From Torymus aiolomorphi (taxonomy: Eukaryota > Arthropoda > Insecta > Hymenoptera > Torymidae), in contig CM070877.1 of assembly GCA_036365515.1 (NCBI GenBank), positions 70,740,022-70,804,021 of the forward strand: a DNA stretch of 64,000 nt, written 5' to 3'. Positions 33,883 to 46,000 of the stretch are shown here, piece by piece. Numbering within the stretch: the stretch's first letter is position 1; every line of letters begins with the position of its first letter. A program made the translations under genes and the position numbers. Under the pieces are notes generated by a model. That model was not told the DNA's origin. It searched no databases and saw only the letters and a program-made list of their open reading frames with translations.

Positions 33883-35833
33883 ATCTTCTGACAGCGAAGA
33901 CTCGAGTAGCGCCTGTAAAAACACAGACCATACCCAGATTGGAACTGTGTGCGGCCACTCTCCTTGCCAAACTTTTGCGTCGAATAATGATCGAGTACGA
34001 CGGTCGGGTCAACGAAGTTCATGCCTGGTCCGACTCTACGATCACGCTAGCTTGGCTGAAGAGTGATCCCTCACAATGGCCCGTTTTCATCGCAAACAGA
34101 GTCGCCCAAGTACAAAGAGCTCTTCCTGGCGTTGAGTGGAGACACGTGTCATCGAAATGCAACCCAGCAGACCAAGCGTCGCGAGGCGTTTCACCTGAGG
34201 TCCTCGTCAACGACCCTCTATGGTGGAAGGGGCCCGCTTGGCTAGACCAATCTCATGGGACGTGGCCACGACAACTAAGCTGCTATCACATCGAGGAGAA
34301 CCTTGACCAAGACGCACAGAAGATGGCAATAGAAGAAGAGGATGATTTCACGACCAGGTTCTCCAGCTTAGGAACTCTCATTAAGGTGGTCGCACGATAC
34401 CTGCACATGCGATTAAACAGAACCCCCGAAGGAAGGCAGAGACTCAAGACTCCGCTAGCAGCAAGCGAATTGGCTCAAGCATACTTGGCGTGTATCCGCT
34501 ATGTACAACGACGGAGATTTAGACAAGAGACATCAGCTTTGCGACAGGGCCGTCGTGTGAGTAGGACTAGCCCGCTGTACAAATTAACGCCCCTTTTGGA
34601 CGCCAGCGGAACCATTAGAGTCGGCGGAAGACTTCACCAAGCACCTCTACCGTACAATCAGCGACACCCGGCGATTGTACCGAAGGGATGCCACCTGGCC
34701 CGTTTGATCATAGACCGAGCCCATCGAGCGGCAATGCACGGAGGGAATACGCTGACCTACTCCTACGCGATCAGAGACACATGGATTATAGGTGGCAGGG
34801 CCCAGGTGAGAGCCTATATCCGGCAATGCCTAGTAGTATGTGCTCGAGCTAGAGCCAGACCTTCAGCACAGCTGATGGGAGATCTACCTCCAGCAAGAGT
34901 CAGTGTGGGTCGCCCATTCGCTCGAACGGGCCTCGATTATGCAGGACCCTTCCAGCTAAAAGCCGCTAAAGGACGAGGCGTCCTGACTACAAAGGGTTAT
35001 CTCGCGGTTTTCATCTACCTGGCGACCAAAGCGGTGCACTTAGAAGTCGTAGGAGATCTGACCACGGCAACCTTTCTTGCTGCACTGCGCCGCTTCATTT
35101 CAAGAAGAGGACCTCCAAACGAAATTTGGTCGGATAATGCGACCACGTTTCACGGCGCAGATGCGGAGCTGCGGGCAATGCTTCGGGAAGCTGAGGTCGG
35201 TTGGAAATTCGTCGCCGGCACACTCGCAGGCGAGGGCATAGAATGGCGGTTTATCCCCCCCTCGGCTCCCCACTTCGGCGGACTGTGGGAAGCCGCAGTC
35301 AAATCGGCGAAATCGCATATGAAGAGAATCATTGGGCAGCGAGTCCTTACCTATGAGGAGATGACCACATTTGTTACGCAGGTGGAAATGTGCCTGAATT
35401 CAAGGCCATTGACCCCTTTAACAGGTGATGTAGACGATTTTTCAGCCTTAACGCCCAATCATTTTCTCACTGGTTACAGCCTAAGCACCCTCCCGGAGCC
35501 ATCTACGATAGTGACGAGAATCTAGATCGTTTTTCTCGCTGGAATCTAGTAAGGGCTATGAGAAACCACTTCTGGGCTCGCTGGTCGAAAGAATACCTCC
35601 ATACGTTGCAGCAACGCGCAAAATGGCATCAACCTCGAGAGAACATCAAGGTGGACGACATCATCGTGATATTGGACCCAACCTTACTTAATCAAGGAAA
35701 GTGGCCGCTGGGACGAGTCGTCGCTGTTCATCCAGGTCGCGATGGTCTGGTGCGGGTCGCCACCGCACGGACGCAGTATGGAGAGTACACTAGGCCGGTG
35801 ACAAAGTTGTGCAAGCTGCCGGTGAGTCACTAA
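33883..35833 (+). pseudogene. pol: BEL/Pao Pol, second part: RNase H, integrase, DUF5641-like end
   Basis: Continues the BEL frame directly after the Copia TSD. RNase H: MELCAATLLAK and VHAWSDSTITLAWL. Integrase: HRAAMHGG...CLVVC zinc region, then GLDYAGPF, IWSDNATTFHGA and PPSAPHFGGLWEAAVKSAK carrying the D, D, E residues. The frame hits a stop at 35523-35525 because of an indel near 35510. The next frame (35558-35833) carries the C-terminal domain seen in BEL elements (KWHQPRENIKVDDIIVI, PLGRVVAVHPGRDG), ending at TAA just before the 3' LTR. Confidence 0.9.
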
Positions 35834-35882
35834 TGTAATAACGTACAGTATTTTCGCCTCACGAGGCGAAAGGCGGGCGGGA

Positions 35883-36359
35883 TGTTTGAGCCATTAAGGC
35901 AAAGACGCACGTGGCCTGGGCGGGCGGTACAGTTTCGGTGGGAACCGCCATCGCCGCCATGTGTTTTTGGCGGAAAGCGCGGGAAGAGGCGCCGGCGCGC
36001 GGGAGCGATGGAGCGGTTCGACAGCGAGACAGGAGAGAGCGCGTCGAGATACAGAGTCGTCGTCGCCGGCTCCTATAAAAGGCGCAACGCGCGCAGGCAG
36101 GATTCTTTCCGATCGGAGCTCTCATCAAGGAAGGTCGACCTAGCTCTCCGGAGGCAGATCAGTCAGCGTGACGCTCATTCGAGCAATTATTATTATATAT
36201 ATATTTAGTATCACCCATTTATCAAAATATTACTATAATCGTATGTATATTGTTTCTTTCAATAAATATCACACCACATTATATCTAGCGAACATTTTCC
36301 CACTGTCGTCATTTCCTCAGACCGATCCAGCGTCTCAGCTTATAGCCAGCGAATTAACA
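35883..36359 (+). repeat. BEL/Pao 3' LTR
   Basis: 477 bp, four visible differences from the 5' LTR (two near its start, one about 55 bases in, one near the end). A short purine-rich tract (gaaaggcgggcggga) lies immediately upstream. Confidence 0.95.
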
Positions 36360-36364
36360 TCCAT

Positions 36365-36866
36365 AATTATATAATTTGTCTAAAAGAATAGCATGGTTGA
36401 CAGTATCAAAAACTTTTGTTAGATCTAAAAATGCAATAGCTATTGGTTTACTTTTGTCTAATTTCTTATAGATTATGTTCATTAAGTAACTAAGAGCATC
36501 TTTGGTACCTTTCTTTTTTATAAATCCAAATTGATTTTGCGCTAACAAATTATTATTGTCCAAAAATGATTGTAAACGAACATATACAATTTTTTCAAAT
36601 ATCTTTGCTACGTTAGAAATTAGAGATATCGGTCTATAGCTTGATGTATCCATTTTACTACCCGATTTAAAAATAGGAACTACCTCAGCTGTTTTAAGCG
36701 CTTGAGGCCATGTTGATTTTTCAATATAAAGATTAAAGATATGTGTTAGTGCATTAACAATTTGATATGATAGTATTTTTAGTGTTTTGGTAGTAATGTT
36801 ATCTACCCCACCATTTTTTATTTTCATATTATCAATTATTTGAAGAATTTGAAGAATTGTCATATC
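36365..36866 (-). pseudogene. LINE reverse transcriptase, N-terminal part
   Basis: Carries the early RT motifs VVPIFKSGSK, SSYRPISLISNVAKIFEKI, NQFGFIKKKGTKDALSYL and AFLDLTKVFDTVNHAILLDKL. Its reading frame continues exactly into 25230-24665 once the BEL element is removed. It stops at the LINE's 5' truncation point, so the endonuclease is absent. Confidence 0.88.
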
Positions 36867-36909
36867 CATATAATTAAAACAACTGTACAGTTATAGTAAC
36901 TCAATTATT

Positions 36910-37496
36910 GTTATTTAACTAAATTTCCATTAAAGTTTACTATATTTATTTAGTATAATATAATATTTCCATTCGAAATCTTTAGGTATTTTAAATTTTA
37001 CTATATAATATACGCAATAACGAATTTTTAGACATCTTTACCATAATTTTGTTGTTTTTATCACTATAAAATGTATTTGTAGCCAAATACCACTATACTT
37101 TATAGTACTCTTATATGAAAATATACTATATTTTTTTCTCAGTGTACATTAAAATTCAAAAACATTTTTAACTTCTGAATATCATATCTTCCCGAGAATA
37201 ACTGTTAAAAAAAACAAAGAAAAATGATCTGCAATGAGAAAGAAGCGTTCGTACAATTACTATATTGCTGTTAGTTACGAAACTCTATTTTTTTATAAAA
37301 TAACCAATAAAATATTATTAATGCATTATAAAGAATTCGAAAGAACAGGTAAAGATTATGATTAAATGTTATTAAGTAACGAGACAGGCCTAGTCCACGC
37401 GACGTACTGCGCGGTACCGGGCTCAGGAAAGACGTTGCGTCTACTCTTTTGGGTTCTATTTCTCGAATAAAACATCTTGACAAAATTTTGAAAAAA
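36910..37496. other. AT-rich DNA
   Basis: No gene. A short GC-richer island near 37380-37440 has no identifiable function. Confidence 0.3.
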
Positions 37497-37787
37497 ATCA
37501 TTTCCTATACAAAAAGTGCTCAGCTTTCGATTTAAATGTTAAAAAAAATATTAAAAATATACTTTTTGAGATATAAGATGTTTTGTAGTTTTTGAAGGTG
37601 AAAATGGAAAATTTCGGAAAAACTGCCTACATCATTAGAAAGCTGGGGAAGAAATACGTTGGAAACGCTTATCAAACAATTTTTTAAAGTACATTTAAGT
37701 ATTATAAACATGAGTTGGAAATAGCAAGATTTCGAGCTCGCGCGACGCGCTGGGAGAGTTGACACAAACGCCTCATATTTCGACTTA
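37497..37787. repeat. Diverged half copy of the foldback family (copy 3)
   Basis: Aligns with the spacer and right arm of 23247-23744: aaaaaatattaaaaatata, then a gaaagctgrggaagaaatac-like segment, then gcgcgacgcgctgggagag and the terminal cgcctcatat. Clearly older than copies 1 and 2. Confidence 0.65.
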
Positions 37788-38163
37788 GGGAGCTCAGAAA
37801 TATTGAAAATCATCGAGATCTCCAGGTCGAAAAATTTTACCGTTACCAAGTTTTCTCTTTGAGAAAGCAAAAATCATGTGCCTAAATATGAAACCCCGTC
37901 TTTTCTTGTTTTATAATACAGTCACAAAATGAAATTTATGCACCCATTGTGGAACAGTCAATTAAATAAATAAAATCAAATAATAATTGTAAAGTTATGA
38001 AAATAGTTCGAAATATGTTCATAGGTTATCGGTTAATACATTTTATTTGGTATGAAACGAACAAAAAACCTTAAAATACAACTAAGGAAAGCCGGCGCCT
38101 GAGTCGATGATTTCAATTTTATCAATGGCGGATTAGTTGTGCTTACGTCACCTTGTTCCATGG

Positions 38164-38560
38164 CAACATCTGGAAGAAATATTAGCCATAAAATTTGTCT
38201 GACACTATTAAACTCTCGAGTGGTGATCTTTTTATCGATATTTTTCGTGTATTTTTTGTTATTTTAGCCACGTTACACCACCGAACGGAAAGGCTCCGGG
38301 ACGATTTTCATATCGTCAATTTTTTATAAGACTAGTGCAACATCTGGAAGAAATGTCAGCCACGAAATTCGTCTGAAACTAATAAACTCCCGAGTGGGGA
38401 TTTTTTTTCTCGATATTTTTCATGTATTTTTCGCCATTTTAGCCCCTTTACGGAAACGCACCGGTTCGATTTTCTTCTCACCAATTTTTTTTAGAAGGCC
38501 AAGGCAACATCTGCCAGAAATATCAGCCATAAAATTTGTCTGAATTTCAAATACTGTGCT
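38164..38560. repeat. Tandem repeat, about 170-bp unit, 2+ copies
   Basis: The phrase caacatctggaagaaat recurs at 38164, 38338 and (diverged) 38505. Each copy contains a ttctcgat/atcgatatttttc segment and the word ttttagcc. Directly left of the 153-bp satellite but not the same sequence. Confidence 0.75.
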
Positions 38561-38769
38561 GGTATAAATTTTTGTTATCATGCATTGTCTGCCCGGAATG
38601 GTTTTTGGGATAATTTGGGGGATTATCACTTTTATATAAAGAAATAACTTATTCTGCAGCTTGCAAATGTATTATGCCTATGTCTAATAGATAATATTAA
38701 AAGACCGAATTTGGAAATTTTCGATATTTCGTTCACGATGAACGTTCAGAACTTGAAACACATGAATTC
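38561..38769. other. Junction between the 170-bp repeat and the satellite
   Basis: No feature recognised. Confidence 0.3.
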
Positions 38770-39332
38770 CTTTTTCTACTCACACCCCTATATAATCGAC
38801 TGTTTGGGGGTGTTCCGGAGATTCAATTTGGTCACCAATTTTTTTCTGGTACAGTTTTATCGCTAGATTCCATAAGCAACAATAAAATCGGGGAAAAACC
38901 AAAAGCGACGAAAATAGAATTTCATTTCCACTTGCACCACTATATAATCGACTATCTGGGGGTATCTCAGAGATTCAATTTGGTCGCCAATTTTTTTCTG
39001 GTACAGTTTTATCGCCAGAATCCATAAGCAACAATAAAATCGGGGAAAAAACTAAAAGCAACGAAAATAGAATTTCATTTCCACTTGCACCACTATATAA
39101 TCGACTATCTGGGGGTATCTCGGGGATTCAATTTGGTCGCCAATTTTTCTGTGGTACAGTTTTATCGCCAGAACTCATGAGAAATAATAAAATCAGAGAA
39201 AAAACCAAAAGCAACGAAAATAGAATTTTTTTTCCACTTCCACCCCTATATAATGGATTATTTGGGGGTGTTCCGGGGATTCAATTTGGTCGCAAATTTT
39301 TTTCTGGTACAGTATTATCGTCAAAATCCATA
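38770..39332. repeat. 153-bp satellite, left block
   Basis: About 3.7 monomers with the recognisable phrases ccataagcaacaataaaatc, gattcaatttggtcgccaat and ttctggtacagttttatcgc, spaced about 152 bases apart. Interrupted by the MITE at 39333. Confidence 0.95.
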
Positions 39333-40053
39333 CCCGATTGGCACAAGACGTTTTTAAACGTTATTATGACGTCAAATTTTAAACCTCGCGACGTCAGAAA
39401 TATAAGTTGCTCAAACGTCATAATAACGTCAGTAAGACGTTGAAAATGTCCGCAGTATTTTTCTACCGATATTTCATTTCATTTTTTCGTCGTCATAAAA
39501 ACGTTAAAAATCTGTTAGAACGACGTTAGAAAAATGTTGGAGATTCATACAATAAACGTTATAGAAACGTCATATAAAACGTGATAAAAACATCATAAAA
39601 AACGTCATAAAAACGTCATTTATACATTACATCTTTATATATATATGTCTAAGTAGGCGTATAATACTTATGTATGAAGGAGCCCTCCCACCCTCTCTTT
39701 CAATATTTGCTCTTATTGACTGAACCTCATGTTTCTACTTTGAGATTGTTCGACGCCACCTAGCGAGAAGAAAAGATGGATTAATTCCAAAGATTTCGAA
39801 AAATATATGAGTATAATGCCTTTATGACGTAATTTTCCGGTTTTATGACGTTTTTATGACGTTTTATGATGTTTTTATGACGTTTTTATGATATTTTTAT
39901 GACGTTTTTATGATGTTTTTATGACATTTTTATGACTTTTTATGAAGTTTTTATGACGGTTTTATGACGTTTGATCAACTTATATTTCTGACGTCGCGAG
40001 GTTTAAAATTTGACGTCATAATGACGTTTAAAAAACGTCTTGTGCTATCCGGG
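39333..40053. mobile_element. Foldback MITE inside the satellite, TA target
   Basis: 721 bp. Ends are CCCGATTGGCACAAGACG and (inverted) CCCGGATAGCACAAGACG, each flanked by TA (39331-39332, 40054-40055). The 75-80-bp arms each contain the palindrome TGACGTCA (39367-39374 and 40011-40018). Internally it carries many copies of an 11-15-base unit, ttttatgacgt on the right and its mirror aaaacgtcat on the left. No transposase. Confidence 0.88.
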
Positions 40054-40055
40054 TA

Positions 40056-43000
40056 CGCAACAATAAAATCCGGAAAAAAACCAAAACCAACGAAAATAGA
40101 ATTTTTTTCCTCTTCCACCCCTATATAATCGATTATTTGGGGGCGTTTCAGGAATTCAATTTGGTCGTCAATTATTTTCTGGTACAGTTTTATCGCCAAA
40201 ATCCATAAGCAACAATAAAATCGGGGAAAAAACCAAAAGCAACGAAAATAGAATTTTTTTTCAACTTCCAGCCCTATGTAATCGACTATTTGGGGGTGTT
40301 CAGGGGATTCAATTGGTCGCTAATTTTTTTCTGGTACAATTGTATCGCCAGAATCCATAAGCAACAATAAAATCGGGGAAAAAACCGGAGGCAAAGGAAA
40401 TAGAGTTTTTTTTCCATTTCCACCACTATATAATCGACTATTTGGGGGTGTCCCGGGATTCAATTTGGTCGCCAATTTTTTTCTGGTATAGTTTTATCGC
40501 CACGATCCATAAGCAACAATAAAATCGGGGAAGAAACCAAAAGCAACGAAAATAGAATTTTTTTCCACATTCCCCCTTTATAATCGATTATTTGGTGGTG
40601 TTCCGGGGATTCAAATTGGTCGCCAATTTTTCTGGGGTAGAGTTTTATCGCCAGAATTCTTAAGAAATAATAAAATCGGAGAAAAAACCGAAAGCAACGA
40701 AAATAGAATTTTTTTTTCCACTTCCACCCCTATATAGTGGATTATTTGGGGGTGTTCCGGGGATTCAATTTGGTCGCTAATTTTTTTCTGGTACAGTTTT
40801 ATCGCCAAAATCCATATGCAACAATAAAATCGGGAAAAACCCAAGAGCAACGAAAATAGAATTTTTGTCCCCTACCACCCCTATACATATAATCGACTAT
40901 TTGGCGGTGTTCCGGGGATTCAATTTGGTCGCTAATTTTCTTCTGGTACAATATTATCGCCAAAATCCATAAGCAACAATAAAATCGGGGAAAAAACCAA
41001 AAGCAACGAAAATAGAATTTTGTTTCCACTTCCATCCCTATGTAATCGACTATTTGGGGGTGTTCCGGGGATTCAATTTGGTCGCCAATTTTTCTCTGGT
41101 ACAGTTGTATTGCCAGAATCCATAGGCAACAATAAAATCGGGGAAGAAACCAAAAGCAACGAAAATAGAATTTTTTTTCCACTTCCACCGCTATATAATC
41201 GACTATTTGTGGGTATCCCTGGGATTCAATTTGGTCGCCAATTTTCTTCTGGTACAGTTTTATCTCCACAATCCATAAGCAACAATAAAATCGGGGAAAA
41301 AACCAAAAGTAACGAAAATAGAATTTTTTTCCCCATCCACGCCTACATAACCGATTATTTCGGTGCGTTCCGGGAATTCAATTTGGTCGTCAATTTTTTT
41401 CTAGTACAGTTTTATCGCCAAAACCCATAAGCAACAATAAAATCGGGGAAAAAACCGAAAGCAACGAAAATAGAATTTTTTTTTCCACTTCCACCCCTAT
41501 ATAGTGGATTATTTGGGGGTGTTCCGGGGATTCAATTTGGACGCTAATTTTTTTCTGGTACAATTTTATCGCCACAATCCATAAGCTACAATAAAATAGG
41601 GGAAGAACCGGAGGCAAAGAAAATAGATTTTTATTTTCCACTTCCACCGCTATATAATCGATTTCTTGCGGGTGTGCCATCGATTCAATGTGGTCGCCAA
41701 TTTTTTGCTGGTACAGTTTTATTGACAGAATCCATAAGCAACAACAAAATCGGGGAAGAAACCAAAAGCAACCAAAATAGAATTTTTTTCCATTTCCGCC
41801 CCTATATAATCGACTATTTTGGGGTGTCCAGGGGATTGAATTTGGTCGCCAATTTTTTTCTGGTACAGTTTTATCGCCCAAATCCATAAGCAACTATAAA
41901 ATTGGGGAAAAAACCGGAGACAATGAAAATAGATTTTTTTTTTCAACTTCCACCACTATATAATCGATTTCTTGCGGGTGTGCCATCGATTCAATTTGGT
42001 CGCCAATTTTTTGCTGGTACAGTTTTATCGCCACAATCCATAAGCAACAATAAAATCGGGGAAAATACCAAAAGCAACGAAAATAGAATTTTTTTCCTCT
42101 TCCACGCTTATATAATCGATAATTTGGGGGTGTTCCGGGGATTCAATTTGGTCGCCAATTTTCTTCTCGTACAACTTTATTGCGAGAATCCATAAGCAAC
42201 AATAAAATCGGGGAAGAAACCAAAAGCAACGAAAATAGCATTTTTTTCCACTTCCACCGCTATATAATCGACTATTTGGTGGTGTTCCGGGGATTCAAAT
42301 TGGTCGCCAATTTTTCTGGGGTAGAGTTTTATCGCCGGAATTCCTAAGAAATAATAAAATCGGAGAAAAAACCGAAAGCAACGAAAATAGAATTTTTTTT
42401 TCCACTTCCACCCCTATATAGTGGATTATTTGGGGGTGTTCCGGGGATTCAATTTGGTCGCTAATTTTTTTCTGGTACAGTTTTATCGCCAAAATCCATA
42501 TGCAACAATAAAATCGGGAAAAACCCAAGAGCAACGAAAATAGAATTTTTGTCCTCTACCACCCCTATACATATATTCGACTATTTGGCGGTGTTCCGGG
42601 GATTCAATTTGGTCGCCAATTTTCTTCTGGTACAGTTTTATCTCCACAATCCATAAGCAACAATAAAATCGGGGAAAAAACCAAAAGTAACGAAAATAGA
42701 ATTTTTTTCCCCATCCACGCCTACATAACCGATTATTTCGGTGCGTTCCGGTAATTCAATTTGGTCGTCAATTTTTTTCTGGTACAGTTTGATCGCCAAA
42801 ACCCATAAGCAACAATAAAATCCGGGAAAAAACCAAAAGCAACGAAAATAGAATTTTTTTCCACTTCCACCCCTATATAATCGACTATTTGGGGGTGCTC
42901 CGGGGATTCAATTTGGACGCTAATTTTTTTCTGGTACAATTTTATCGCCCAAATCCATAACCAACTATAAAATCGGGGAAAAAACCGGAGACAATGAAAA

Positions 43001-46000
43001 TAGATTTTTTTTTTCAACTTCCACCACTATATAATCGATTTCTTGCGGGTGTTCCATCGATTCAATTTGGTCGCCAATTTTATGCTGGTACAGTTTTATT
43101 GATAGAATCCATAAGTAACAACAAAATCGGGGAAGAAACCAAAAGCAACGAAAATAGAATTTTTTTCCACTTTCGCCCCTATATAACCAACTATTTGGTG
43201 GTATCCCTTCGATTCAATTTGGTCGCCAATTTTTTCCTGGTACAGCTTTCTTGCCAGAATCCATAAGCAACAATAAAATCGGGGAAGGAAGCAAAAGCAA
43301 CGTAAATAGAATTTCTTTTCCACTTCCGCCCCTATATAAGCGGTTATTTGGGGGTGTCGAGGAAATTCCATGTGGTCGCCAATTTTTTTCTGGTACAGTT
43401 TTATCGCCACAATCCATAAGCAACAATAAAATCGGGGAAAAAACCAAAAGCAACTAAAATAGAATTTTTTTCCCCATCCACGCCTACATAACCGATTATT
43501 TCGGTGCGTTCCGGGAAATCAATTTGGTCGTCAATTTTTTTCTGGTATAGTTTTATCGCCAAAATCCATAAGCAACAATAAAATCGGGGAAAAAACCAAA
43601 AGCAACAAAAATAGAATTTTTTTTCCACTTCCACCCCTATATAATCGTCTATTTGGGGGTGTTCCGGGGATTCAATTTGGACGCTAATTTTTTGTCTGGT
43701 ACAATTTTATCGCCACAATCCATAAGCAACAATAAAATAGGGGAAGAACTGGAGGCAAAGAAAATAGATTTTTATGTTCCACTTCCACCGCTATATAACC
43801 GATTATTTGCGGTTGTCCCTTCGATTCCATTTGGTCGCTAATTTTTTTCTGGTACAGTTTTATTGCCAGAATCCATAAGCGACAATAAAATCGGGGAAGA
43901 AACCAAAAGCAACGAAAATAGATTTTTTTTCCATTTCCGCCCCTATATAACCGACTATTTGGGGGTGTCCAGGGGATTGAATTTGGTCGCCAATTTTTTT
44001 CTGGTACAGTTTTATCGCCCAAATCCATAACCAACTATAAAATCGGGGAAAAAACCGGAGACAATGAAAATAGATTTTTTTTTTCAACTTCCACCACTAT
44101 ATAATCGATTTCTTGCGGGTGGGACATCGATTCAATTTGGTCGCCAATTTTTTGCTGGTACAGTTTTATTGATAGAATCCATAAGTAACAATAAAATCGG
44201 GGAAAAAACCAAAAGCAACGAAAATAGAATTTTTTTCCCCATCCACGCCTACATAACCGATTATTTCGGTGCGTTCCGGGAAATCAATTTGGTCGTCAAT
44301 TTTTTTCTGGTACAGTTTTATCGCCAAAATCCATAAGCAACAATAAAATCGGGGAAAAAACCGAAAGCAACGAAAATAGAATTTCTTTTTCACTTCCACC
44401 CCTATACAGTGGATTATTTGGGGGTGTTCCGGGGATTCAATTTGGTCGCTAATTTTTTTCTGGTACAGTTTTATCGCCAAAATCCATATGCAACAATAAA
44501 ATCGGGAAAAACCCAAGAGCAACGAAAATAGAATTTTTGTCCTCTACCACCCCTATACATATAATCGACTATTTGGCGGTGTTCCGGGGATTCAATTTGG
44601 TCGCCAATTTTCTTCTGGTACAGTTTTATCTCCACAATCCATAAGCAACAATAAAATCGGGGAAAAAACCAAAAGTAACGAAAATAAAATTTTTTTCCCC
44701 ATCCACGCCTACATAACCGATTATTTCGGTGCGTTCCGGGAATTCAATTTGGTCGTCAATTTTTTTCTGGTACAGTTTTATCGCCAAAACCCATAAGCAA
44801 CAATAAAATCGGGGAAAAAACCAAAAGCAACGAAAATAGAATTTTTTTCCACTTCCACCCCTATATAATTGACTATTTGGGGGTGTTCCGGGGATTCAAT
44901 ATGGACGCTAATTTTTTTCTGGTACAATTTTATCGCCACAATCCATAACCAACAATAAAATAGGGGAAAAACCGGAGGCAAAGAAAATAGATTTTTATTT
45001 TCCACTTCCACCGCTATATAATCGATTTCTTGCGGGTGTGCCATCGATTCAATGTGGTCGCCAATTTTTTGCTGGTACAGTTTTATTGACAGAATCCATA
45101 AGCAACAACAAAATCGGGGAAGAAACCAAAAGCAACGAAAATAGAATTTTTTTCCATTTCCGCCCCTATATAATCGACTATTTTGGGGTATCCAGGGGAT
45201 TGAATTTGGTCGCCAATTTTTTTCTGGTACAGTTTTATCGCCCAAATCCATAAGCAACTATAAAATCGGGGAAAAAACCGGAGACAATGAAAATAGATTT
45301 TTTTTTCAACTTCCACCACTATATAATCGATTTCTTGCGGGTGTGCCATCGATTCAATTTGGTCACCAATTTTTTGCTGGTACAGTTTTATCGCCACAAT
45401 CCATAAGCAACAATAAAATCGGGGAAAAAACCAAAAGCAACCAAAATAGAATTTTTTTCCTCATCCACGCTTATATAATCGATAATTTGGGGGTGTTCCG
45501 GGGATTCAATTTGGTCGCCAATTTTATTCTGGTACAACTTTATTGCGAGAATCCATAAGCAACAATAAAATCGGGAAAAACCCAAGAGCAACGAAAATAG
45601 AATTTTTGTCCTCTACCACCCCTATACATATAATCGACCATTTGGCGGTGTTCCGGGGATTCAATTTGGTCGCTAATTTTCTTCTGGTACAATTTTATCG
45701 CCAAAATCCATAAGTAACAATAAAATCGGGGAAAAAACCAAAAGCAACGAAAATAGAATTTTGTTTCCACTTACGCCCCTATATAACCAACTATTTGGTG
45801 GTATCCCTTCGATTCAATTTGGTCGCCAATTTTTTCCTGGTACAGCTTTCTTGCCAGAATCCATAAGCAACAATAAAATCGGGGAAGGAAGCAAAAGCAA
45901 CGTAAATAGAATTTCTTTTCCACTTCCGCCCCTATATAAGCGATTATTTGGGGGTGTCGAGGAAATTCCATGTGGTCGCCAATTTTTTTCTGGTACAGAT

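Larger units (their letters stand above)
25231..36359 (+). mobile_element. BEL/Pao LTR retrotransposon, interrupted by Copia
   Basis: 477-bp LTRs at both ends (TGTTTGAG...AATTAACA) and a 5-bp TSD tccat at 25226-25230 and 36360-36364. A primer site follows the 5' LTR. The order gag, protease, RT, RNase H, integrase, DUF5641-like end is that of BEL/Pao. The two LTRs differ at about four positions (0.8%), so insertion was fairly recent. The pol region has two in-frame stops, two frameshifts and a Copia insertion, so this copy is not autonomous. BEL DNA alone is about 6.4 kb. Confidence 0.95.
23964..36866 (-). mobile_element. Jockey/CR1-type LINE, 5'-truncated, split by BEL insertion
   Basis: LINE DNA occupies 23964-25230 and 36365-36866, about 1.77 kb in total. 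The 3' tail is an (AAAT)n run on the minus strand at 23964-23982. An imperfect 43-bp direct repeat (23921-23963 and 36867-36909, four mismatches) flanks it, consistent with an old TSD. Removing the BEL element and one copy of its tccat TSD rejoins the RT frame exactly. The 5' part (ORF1, endonuclease) is missing, as usual for truncated LINE copies. Confidence 0.82.
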
